The position numbers and the translations under genes were made by a program. From Climacium dendroides (lineage: Eukaryota > Streptophyta > Bryopsida > Hypnales > Climaciaceae): DNA of 64,000 nt. Shown here in pieces: positions 36,746 to 46,914 of the stretch. The first letter of the stretch is position 1, and every line of letters starts with the position of its first letter. The notes below the pieces were generated by a model. That model had not been told where the DNA came from. It made no database searches and saw nothing but the letters and a program-made list of their open reading frames with translations. The stretch is from assembly GCA_950106755.1 (NCBI GenBank), contig OX467082.1, forward strand, positions 12,090,001-12,154,000. Reading direction: 5' to 3'.

Positions 36746-37632
36746 GAAGCCCCCCTCCAAAAGAAAGTAATTGATCCACCAAAAAAAAGAATGACATTGA
36801 AGTGGATTGGAATAATTTTAGTAATGAAAAAAATAAATAAAAGGATAGAGAATGATGGAACAAAAAAATAAGAATAATGGCTTTGAGTTCAGATGGAATA
36901 ACTTTAGTGAATTAGAAAAATAAAATAGGGAAGGGAAATAAAGCAGAACTATGAGTTCGAATAAAATAGTCTTCCTAATTAATGAACCAAAACAAAATAG
37001 AAATTGGAAATTTGGAATGTTAGAACATGAAAATTGTCCATTTCTTTCAAAAAAAAAATGTTCGAAAAGAAAAGAATAACTATGAGTTGGGATGGGAGAG
37101 TTTTAGGAATGAGGAAAAAAAAAAGAGAGAATGATCCGAACCGAAAAGAATGGCATAGAGTTGGGATGGGAAGAGCTTTGTTCATTAATGGAAAAAAAAT
37201 AGGAAAGGAAATGATGGAACAAATACAAAATGGATTGGGCTTGGGTTGGAACAATTTTGTGAGAGAGAGAAGCCCACAAAAAATAGTGTGTCAAAGTGAT
37301 TTCAACTAACACCCCAAAAAATTACCATTTAGTTCAAATAGAGTTGGGATACCACAAAAAATAAATGGAATTCACTTGGGATGAAAGAGTTTTGCTATGG
37401 AGCAAAAAATGAAAGGAATGGGAATGATCAACGAAAAAGAAATGGCCTCGGCTTGGGATGGAACAATTTTGCTAATCACGGAAAATAAAATAGGAAAAAA
37501 AAGTCATTCCACCCTACACAAGTGGCATTGAATTCAAATAAAAGACTTATGGTAATGATGCCAAAAAAATAGGAAAGAGAATGATTCCGCCCAAAAAATA
37601 ATGGCAATCACTTGGAATGGAAGTGTGCTTTA
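36746..37632 (-). repeat. Degenerate ~70-bp array, right copy (inverted)
   Basis: Units such as AATGATGGAACAAAA, AATGGCTTTGAGTTCAGATG, GGATGGGAGAGTTTTAGGAA and AAAATAGGAAAGG are the reverse complement of the units at 30.57-31.50 kb. Open frames here are chance readings. Confidence 0.8.
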
Positions 37633-37689
37633 AAAATCTATGTCCAAAAGGGGAGATGGGGTGACCAAAGCTTTTGAAAAGCATACCAA

Positions 37690-38040
37690 TTTATTTTAGG
37701 GTGGCCAATTATTTTGAAGGAGTTATATAATCTAACATTAAAAGAAATATGAATGGTGGAGTGCTTTCGAATATGGAAATGCTTTAGGTGTCAGTGTAAT
37801 ATAATGTAACATCCAAAAAATTTATGGAATGGTGGATTGGTGGAGTGATTTGGACGTGGAAGTGGTTTGGGTGTTACAAGCTTATAATGAGGTAATTTAA
37901 CACCCTACAAAAATATGGAATGATGGATTGATTAGGATATGGAATTTATTTGGGTGTTACAGTGATATGATCTAACATTAAATAAAAATATGGACTGTTG
38001 TAGTGACTTGGAATATGGAATATGAAATGGAAATATGTAA
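37690..38040. repeat. Short tandem units near the right end of element A
   Basis: Three to four diverged units of ~75-95 bp share ATATGGAATGGTGGA, TGATTTGGA.ATGGAA and TTGGGTGTTACA...ATCTAACATTAAA. Non-coding. Confidence 0.65.
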
Positions 38041-38069
38041 AATGCATATTAATTTAGTATATTTATTAA

Positions 38070-38128
38070 ATCCCGTCCGCGCCCTGACGTTCACATTCGC
38101 ACCCTGACGATGGCGTCCGCGCCCTACA
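38070..38128 (-). repeat. Right subterminal GGGCGYGGAC motifs, reverse orientation
   Basis: Three copies read on the plus strand as GTCCGCGCCCT, TTCGCACCCT and GTCCGCGCCCT. They lie 160-220 bases inside the right end. Their reversed orientation relative to the left array is what inverted subterminal transposase sites would show. Confidence 0.8.
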
Positions 38129-38291
38129 TGTTCCAAAATCCACGTGGCATCCCAGTGGCATCCACGTGGCCTATTTTTCCATTTTCATAAAGTCAACTTT
38201 GTGTTGACTGTATCGGACGGGCGAGCCCTCTAACGGACAGGCGAATCGAACGGACGGGCAAATCGGACGTCCGTCCATTATGATAACCATG

Positions 38292-41200
38292 TCCACCGTC
38301 CACCGCAGCAGAGAAGCCCACACTATGAGAACCACTATCCTTATGCTTCTTCTTGCGGATGCTTGGAGGAAGCTCGGAAGCGGAATGAGATCTCAACCGT
38401 TGATGAGGCGGCTTTGGCAACATCGTATCGTCATTGTTTATATACGGAAGACCAGATCCAGTTGATTTGGAGGCGAGAGATCGTCGTTGGTCTCTGATAA
38501 TCCTCTGACGGAAAAGTGAGTCCCTTGACAGCGACTGTCTACCTCCTCTAGATAAAGGAAGACGAGGATGATTATCCTCGACCCGAGGTAACTCAGGTGG
38601 AACTTACGGTTGCACTTGCTCACTCCGGAGGGAACCCCCAGATGCAAACCTGGTAACAGGTGGAGCCCACTGTCGGACCTGCTCACTCTTCATAGAACCC
38701 CGAGACGGAGATCTAGTATTCAGGTCTCTGAACAAAACGGGCGAATACGTTGGGGAGGCTGAAAGATCATCTTGGACTCGAGGATCCCCTGAGGATTCCC
38801 CCATAGGCAACTCCAGTTTTCTGTTCGTCGCTATCTCCGTCCGGGGAGTTGGCGAGAACGATCCCCCTCGTGTCGAGGATGTCCGCTTGAGCGGGGACGG
38901 TGAGCAGATAGGGATCCTCACCGGCCCTCGACTCGGGGGACTGTCCACCACACCGTCCTTGACGTCGCCCTTCGAGTAGTCTATGGCCGCAGACGTTGCG
39001 TCTGCCGCTGAGTGCAGTATGTATGGTTTGGAAATAGGCGCAGGACCGCAGCTCCCCCCAACCGAATTCGATCCATTTGACAGCGTTTTCTCCGACCCGG
39101 ACAAAAGACTCCTCGTCAACTTGCGCTTAGGAGAGGGTTGTTTTGCACTCGCTCTTCTCACGGTCTGCCGAAGCAAAGTTCATGGAAGTCCCCCACCCAT
39201 GACAACCCCATATTCAAAACAAGAGACACGAGAGAGTCCCACGAAAGCGTACCCAAATACGGTTGCCAAAATATATTTACACATTAATGTAGCATACAAG
39301 ATTATATAAAATACAAATTGTCAATCGAGTCCCAACGGCTTGGACGTGTTACTCTACGTCCTACGGCGGCCTCTCCCTATGACTAAATTCTCCAATGGCA
39401 AATTGTATCGCACCCCCATGTTCTGTGCGGATTCTTTCATGGCTTTCACAATCCGGTTGTGATCGTAGTCACGAGCGACAAGCGGTTTGAGACCAATGCG
39501 ATTGGCCTCCACGTATTCTCTCAATCTTCCCGGTTGGCAGTCCGAGATGAGCCGGCGGAGCCACGGTAGGAGGTCCCTCATGAGGACGTTGTCTCTCAGT
39601 TTCTCGTGATCCCAGGTTTTGAGAATCACGTTGTTCCCTCTCTCATTGCAAACCCCCTTCCAGAGGGAGTCATGATCAGGAGGGTGTTATCGGCATTGAA
39701 GGACGTGTCTCCGCTGGGATTAAGGAACAATGTCTCGGCTAGGACTTTCATCATCACCTGTCTTATTCCCAGGTGGAAATACTGTCCCGGAGAGCATTCT
39801 ATTTTTTTGCATTGATCTTGACTCAGTACATCAAACAGGGGCCTGCATCCGCTGAACAGATGTGCAGCTATGGGTTCCGTGTTCGTCTTGAACATGGAAC
39901 TCCACACGAGAACCCTGTTTGCAATGTACGAGGCCTCCTTGAGGAATTCCCCTACATTTTGGCGAGCAAAAACCGCTTTGGGTCCAATGATCGTGGGGTT
40001 CCTGTGGCATAGAACATTGTCTTCCACTTTGTAGGGCTGGAATCTATTATTGAGCCCATACGCCTTCGTGGCAACTTGGTAGAGCATGCCGTTCAAGTCG
40101 AAGACAATGTTCAGCCAGTTCTTCCTTGGTTGGGGCTCTACCGGTGCTATATTTCTAGGGACGACCTCTCTCGCGACCTTCAAACCTACCTGATCAATGC
40201 AAGACAACATAGAAATGGAGTTACCTGATTAAATGCAGATTCAGGTGAGCCAGACAACGGGAAGGAACACTCAAATCCACTAACTGGTTGCTTGCTCCCC
40301 TTAGGAAATGCTTTCATTGGCAGTGGGCAATGCACGCTTTTATGTTTTTTGAGCTGATCAAGAAAACATGGACAACAAAAGACAATTAGACTTGTAGTCC
40401 ATTTTCATATGGCAACTTGTACATTTTATTTACAAGTGAAAAATTTTGCATAGATGTTTCTTAGAATCTATCTAGTGCCGGGTAAATTGTACACTCATGT
40501 CTATGCTACACTAGTCTAGACGCACTGCAGCCACAGACGGGTTCGCCGTCCGCACCAAGCAATCAAGGAGTGGCCACGCCATCCTATCAAGCAGCAAGAA
40601 TACAAATGAGCATTTGCAGACCTACACAAAGACTTTGCCGCTGCCAGTCAAACAAGACAGCCATCTACCACTCCGCATACAAACTTATGAGTCAATCGAA
40701 ATCGTAGGGATCAGAGGGTTGTACCTGCGAAGACTCAATCCCATGCGGTTCATCCCCCACCTCTATCGGGACGGATGCGTCATGCCCCTCGCCCTCCAAG
40801 TCCTCTGGAACGTCTTTCTCGTTCTCTCCATAGTCCACCATTTCCTCTAAAGAAGTAGGCAACTGCAATGCATGAAGATCTTGCGCAAACGTCTGACAAT
40901 CCGGCTGCTCTAGAACTTGGGGCTCGTTGGTAGCCTCCGCACCAGAACCAGGCAGCTCTCTTTCTTCAGTGTTATCGTCGAGTCGACGATAACTCTCCTC
41001 CACCAAAGAGGTCTGCTGCGTCTCAGGGACCACAACCTCAAACCCCGCTTCATTGGGCGAGGACACTCTTTGCTGCTGGGATCCCTCCCCCTTATCGTCG
41101 ATTCGAGGATCCGGCAACCCAGACACCAACTTCTGGATATCCGCTGTCGCGGCATTGCTGGATGTGGATTTGGGAGGTTGTGGCTCTAATGCACTCCGAA

Positions 41201-43403
41201 GCGCCACTGGGAGTACTAGCGATCCGCCAGACTGGGATTGAATTGCGGCAAGGAGTTGGCTCAACTGGTTCTCCAAGTTGTAAATCTTAGCGTTGGACTC
41301 CGCCTACACGTTGTGGATTTTGGCATTGGAAGCTTGCGTGCTGGCGATAGCTTCCTTGAGTTCCCTCTCTTTCTCTTCCCTTGCCTACTGCCTTGCGATC
41401 CTCTGCCGCCTAGCCTCCTCCTGGTGAACCTACCAATCACCCTCGACTTTGATCGTGCCGTCAAGTCGGAGTATAGGCTTCGTGTTGGGCATGCCCTCCG
41501 CGTCGTCTTTGTTAGAGGAATGCGGTTTGTCAATTTCCTCATCGTCATTGATCACGATTATGCCGCCCGAGCTCTCTGACTTGGACGGTATCTTTTCAAG
41601 CGACGACTGCTTCTCCTGAGAAACCTCCATATTTTGTTCCTTCTCCGATTCAGGGACGCGCCTTCCCTTTGACGCTTTCTTCACCGATCCCTTTTCCTTC
41701 TTCTTTGATTGAGCACGCTGCTGCTCTTTGAACTCGGTGTCGGTTTCCATACCTTCATCCGCTACCACTGGTTGTGATCCAGCTGGCTCCTCATTTGAGC
41801 GGGGAAGCTGTTCTTCCATTGCAGCAAGCTCATCTTGCGCTGCAGTTGTCTCGTCTTGCGTTGCAGCTCGTTCTCCTTCCGCCACAACTGGCCCGACTTG
41901 CGTTAGAGCCGACACAGCAGAGGTGGACATCCACATATATACCTGAAATGTGTTTGTCCCGAACTGGTCGATGCCCTCCACGCCAGGATCACCGGTCAAC
42001 TGTGGACCAACAGACTCCGTTTCCCGCTGCTTGTTTGCGTTGACATCAGCCGGTGAATCAAATGAAGGTGGCGGCGACAGTGGTGAATTTGAATTCACCA
42101 CCACAGGCACGCGACTGGGTGGTCGGACGTATGCCACGGAGTAAGGTGAATTTGAAAACATGAAATCATTCTTGTCCATTTTATCCGCTAGGTAGGCAAT
42201 TCTATGGTAACCATTTCTCTCAACCCTGTCGTAGAACCCATAGAAATACGCCCCGAACATCTGAAACAAGATTCACATACATGAAAATTGAGTTAGTAAT
42301 TACACGAACGACAGTATCTTTGCCAGAATCACATCTACGTGGTTGTCCTCGGGTCGACGATAGGCCACCCTCCCACAACATACGTGAAACTACATACTAT
42401 GAAATTCAATTATATGCATAGTCTAGGAGGCTATGATTATCCTCGTGTCGAGGATAACTACTATAATGAGATAGTGACAAACCTTTGCCGCCAGCATGAA
42501 TTTAGGCCCACAGTATATGCCAAGTACGTTGTCGTCCGGCATCGCAAAATCTTGGAGGATCTGTAAGTAGAACTCCATCCTCAGTTCCGTCACGTGGATC
42601 CTCCACTTCACCTCGGTGTTCTTGGCGACTTCATTGTGGTATTGGCAATTGATAGGCGTTACATACTCACGCTTAACCAATCCACGAACAGAAGTCGCGA
42701 ACTCGTTGTCTTTCTTAAAGAGAAAAAGTAGAGGCACATCGTCAGCCATGTTCCGATTGGTGCAGTTATCTAGCATCTCTGCCTTGGCTGGGACATAATA
42801 CGACTGTTGGCAGTCATAGTCCTTCATCTTCTGCGCTGCAAATCTCATTGGAGCCTTCACGTCAGCCTTGTTGCGTAAAATGACGAGCCAAACGAGAGGC
42901 TCATTCATTTTTGGCTCAAGCTTCTCTAATAGAAACTTAAGAAGAGGGTCCACTTTTGCCAAATTATCGGTGGCCTTGCACCTTGGAGCCTCCCTCACAT
43001 CTAGAAGCGCGAGGTTGATCTCTCAATGCAGGTACTTGTACTTTGAGCTAGTCACCAACGCCTTTGCCAGAAAATCAATCCTCCTTACTTGCACACCCCT
43101 TGCTGGATCTGGCAGCTGGTACTTCAACTTCATGAAGGTACTGAACATGTGAGGAACCTCGGGAAAATTCTTCACGAGATCCTTTGCTCGCTTATCCTTC
43201 ACCTCGTTTTGAAGCCTTCTCTTGAAGTACTCATTCTTGGGGTGCGAAAGGAGAAAGTCCCAAGTCGCGGACGTAAACATGTGCCTTGCTTTCCATGACC
43301 GCCAGGTTGCGGTAATCACATCGCCCCCATTGTCAAGAAACTTCAGAGCAGGATTTATTGCAGCAAGGTCTTGGAGCATGTGAGTGCCCATTTGGTCACT
43401 CAT
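38292..43403 (-). pseudogene. Element B leftward gene 2: coiled-coil protein with FCP1/HAD-like domain, broken
   Basis: Starts with MSDQMGTHMLQDLAAINPAL at 43403. TGA at 43023, then exon to 42483; intron (GT-AG) to 42261 holding two palindromes; exon from 42260 (MFGAYFYGFYDRVERNGYHR) through an acidic, Gln/Glu-rich low-complexity region. Three in-frame TAGs (41430, 41385, 41304) interrupt a Gln/Arg-rich coiled coil; the exon ends at 40725. The exon from about 40192 has a HAD-like domain (WLNIVFDLNGMLYQV, VLVWSSMF, NTLLIM). The usual DxDGT nucleophile motif is DLNGM and the late acidic pair is missing, and a frameshift falls near 39.65 kb. The C-terminal part (39176 leftward) is Ser/Pro/Arg-rich with a basic SASELPPSIRKKKHKDSG stretch, cut at the element A end. 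The protein as a whole is unknown; the HAD call is by motif. Confidence 0.6.
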
Positions 43404-46400
43404 GATTCAGAATTGTTTTTTTGGGATTTTATAAAGTTTTGAGTGTAGTTTTATATACAAAAGGCCCAAAAAAGAGTGAATAACCAAAACGGAGATGTCA
43501 CATACCAATATGACTATTGGTCCTAATTGAGGCATTTTTTGTTATTTGTAACCAAATTCTGCATGTAGATAAGGTAGAAACCCAGAAATTGTACAAAATA
43601 ACCATGTTTAGTAGAAATTGTCCAACTTGTCTAAACCTGCCTTTTAGTGACAGATCCTAACCAAATTGGTCCAAGGGAACTATGTAAAAACCTTAGTATA
43701 GATTCCCAAAGAGAGGTTTCAGTTTTCCCATTCCATTGGCAAAATAGTAGAAACTCCAATTGTTAGCCTACAGGTGAAGAAAACTCAAGACGAATCATAG
43801 GAGGGCATCTACAACTTACATACGGTAGTTCGAAGTAGAAATCATGCCAGGAGTCCAAGGGAGCAATCGGCTCACCAAGATTCCCTTTTATTTGGAAGAT
43901 TCCTTTTTTATCGGAAGTTAAAGGAGATAGCAAGATTTGATTCTCCCTCCTTAGATGTGAAAAACGGGAATATGAGTTTGCACATCCCTTGTGAAATTCC
44001 ATGAGAGGTTCCATGAAAATTCTCGGTTTTTTCTGATCTTCAAAAGATCTTTTTCCGGGTAGTCAATCGTTGAAAGTAATGATGGGAAATTCCTAGAAAT
44101 TACCCAGACAGCGGTAAAATCTCACTAAAAATTAAGGTAGATTCTTTTATATTAATAACAAGCTCCAATAAGTTTCATGGCATTCCGATAGTCAGAAGAT
44201 GCAAAACCATCAAGATCCTCCAAAATTGACAAATTTAAAGATTAATCGTGGAGTTGATCGGCGTACGGGGAGCATACGAAATCAGATTAAGGTCAAAGTG
44301 GGGTCTTTTCTTACTCCCTTACACCTACTAAAGAGCCTAGGCTAGTTACTTTTCTAAGAAAAGTTGATCTCCAAAAGTTGGGTTTTTATCCAATTTTGGT
44401 CTTCTAGTTAGCGCTAGAAATCTTTGTGATTTTGACGTAGGAAAAAGGGGAGGGGATTTTTTAGACTAAAAATGGCCTTCTGAAGCCAATGGCGCAATCC
44501 GTTTGTAATTTGGAGCATTTCTCCAAAAGTTAGGAATTTGGACCAGCGTAGAAGTGAAAATTGGGCAAATCAGATGAAAATCTTAATTGATAAGATTACC
44601 TTGTAGGAAAAGAGAGGAGGGGGGTGCCCTTGGAAGAGTATATAAGGTCATCCATTCTCCTCTCAAAACACCCCTTAGGTTCATTTTGAACCGCTTTGTT
44701 TTCATTTGGATCCATTTAGTTGGATTTTGGCCATTTAGGCCACGTTGCCAAATTTCTTTGTTTTTGGAGCATTTCAAGCTCCTTTGTTGTTGTTTTTGGA
44801 GCTCTCTTGAAGGACTTGGGGTCCCTTCAAGCTTAGCTATCTTCTTGTGGCATTTCTTGTGGGTTATTTGAAGCTTGGGTGATGTTTTGTGGAGTTCTTG
44901 TATTTTGTTGACGTTTTGTAGGTGTTTTGAACTAACTTTATACTAATCTAGAGTCTCCTTCCCCTATGACTGGCGATGCCGCTTGGGAAAACTCTCTAGC
45001 GTCGTTTAAGTTATTTTAGCACTAACATTTGGTAGCTTATTGTTTACTTAGAAATCATTTCCCTTGTGGTTGTCCGTATTCTCCTTGTTTCTTGTATCAT
45101 GGCAAAGCTTTGACTTCGTGTGTTTTAAAGTCGGGAGTTTTGTTTAGGGATTTTGTTAAAACACGGCGGAGCCTTGACTTTGATTAAAAGAAGGTTATAG
45201 AATTGTTAGTGATTTCCCAAGAGACGGCGAAGCTTTGACTTTGATTAGAAGAAAATTATAGAATTTTTTTAGTGATTTCCTAAGAGACGGCGAAGCTTTG
45301 AAATTCTCCTTTCTTTTGATCATTCCTATGTAGTTAGGCCTTTTGGCTTTAGTTTGATCAAGTTGTCATTTTTAATATTAGTCTTTCTTTAGGGCCGAGA
45401 CCAAGGGTGTAGTCAGGCCGCTAAGAAGAAGGGTCAGTACAAATTGAAGTTCAAAATCTCATAGTAGAGGTCAAGAGCTTTCCAGAAACATAAAATACAA
45501 AGAAATCCGAGCTAAAATGAGTAAGATATAAGCAGATGAAGTTTCAGACACTAATTAAGACTCAAAACTTCATCCATGCATAACTTCTACTAGAAAAGTC
45601 CAATTTGCAAGTTCCACATCAACTTAGAAAGCTAGTTTTAGCCTCTACAAGGAAAACATATTAAAAGTCTAAAAATAGTAAGCTGTCAAAAGTCAACCGA
45701 GAGCTAAGGCATTTGATAAGGAAATTAGAAAATAGATTAGAAGAGAAGAAAGATAGATTAGAGAGGTGTGATTAGCAAGAAAGAATGCAAAACAAAGTTC
45801 TATCTCACCACTCTTTCAACTCTTCTAGCTTAGACTAAGTTTGAGTTCAAAAACTCAATAGGAATGATAGTTGTGAATTGAAAACCAAATTGTTAGATTG
45901 TTATAGTTGAAGTTGAAGAAGAAGGAGAAATCTCAAGTATCTAGAACAACCAATAGGATTGAGACACGAAGGGTGGACCATGTGAAATATCGCAAGGTGT
46001 CATTAGGCAAGCGAAAAATGGAAAAGTAGTGGTTAGGAGGTCAAGAGTTTTCTAAGCCAACCATTAGAAAAGTATAGTATAAAATCCCAAATAGAAGAAA
46101 GGAGGAATAGTAGCTAGAATAGTTGCAAATTTGTATTAAAAGTCTACTTTCAAGCGGTGAGCATAAATTACCGAGCGACATAACCATGGAGGAAAATGGA
46201 GATCCTGGAAGACTCATCTACAATGTCCAAGACGACTCACAAAGTGAGGTAAGATTCTAAATACCCAAATTACTATCAAATTGCAAAGTAGATGGTTTTA
46301 AATACCTTAGCCGAACTAACCTTTCAAGTCAGAATATTAAAACTAGATTTTTTCCCAAGTTTTAGATTCAGATTGTGATACCTTTAATTTAGAGGTTTCC

Positions 46401-46865
46401 AAAAATGTCTCACACTTAGAAATCCAACGAAAAATGAAAAAGATAGAGACGGATGAACCGATGAAGTTTAAGGGTCAAAATGAATGAAAGTTAAATAAAT
46501 CATCTAAAGTCAACCATATTAGAAAGTCAAATAGTAAATAGAGTTCAGAGACCAAAAGTCAAATCTCAAGTAAAATTATAAGGTAGATTAGTAGAAATCA
46601 ATGGATGAAGTTTGATGAACCAATTAGCTGTCAAACTTCATCCTTCCATAACTATTGTTAGAAAGCTCGGATGAGGACGAGTTTTATATTTTTAGAAATG
46701 GCATAACATGTTCTATCACTTAAAAATGATAAATATAGACTGAATTCATTTTGAATAAAAACCACATTGGCTTAGTTAGTTGAGATAAAAGGGTAAAACT
46801 TACAGTTATTTAGAATTTCTTGTTGTTTTGTTTATTTTTCACATATAAAAGTTAAAAAAGATCCA
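43404..46865. other. Spacer between element B leftward genes; possible old insertion
   Basis: No palindromes and no credible gene for 3.4 kb, unlike the DNA on either side, so an insertion is possible. At 44630-44680 a promoter-like AGTATATAAGGTCATCCATT precedes a leader, and CCTTCCCCTATGACTGGCGA follows near 44960. A ~68-bp tandem (GACGGCGAAGCTTTGACTTT, 45164-45302) is present. Terminal repeats proving an LTR element were not found. Confidence 0.4.
45164..45302. repeat. Two to three tandem ~68-bp units
   Basis: ACGGCGRAGCYTTGACTTTGATTAR, AGAAR.TTATAGAATT and TAGTGATTTCCYAAGAG recur with high identity. Confidence 0.8.
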
Positions 46866-46914
46866 TTGCTTAGAAGGCAAAATGTATTGACGCTAGGCAC
46901 CCTTAAGACAAAAC

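Larger units (their letters stand above)
24317..38291. mobile_element. Element A: ~14-kb hAT-like transposon carrying RING and kinase genes
   Basis: The left end CAGGGTTGTCATAACGGGCG and the right end, read inward, CATGGTTATCATAATGGACG match at about 15 of 20 positions. Each is followed by CGGAC-rich sequence and then GGGCGYGGAC motif arrays pointing inward. Between them lie a hAT transposase (-), a RING-H2 gene (-) and a kinase-like gene (+). Eight bases outside the left end (ATTTCAAA) do not match those outside the right end (TCCACCGT). Either the duplication is lost, or the ends come from different copies joined by rearrangement. The right end falls inside sequence that looks like the 3' part of an element B gene. 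Confidence 0.6.

Noticed and set aside
24309..38299. 8-bp target-site duplication for element A
   Set aside because: ATTTCAAA on the left and TCCACCGT on the right do not match, so no duplication is claimed.
44587..44990. LTR of a retrotransposon (TATA and leader-like sequence)
   Set aside because: No second LTR, primer-binding site or polypurine tract could be identified.
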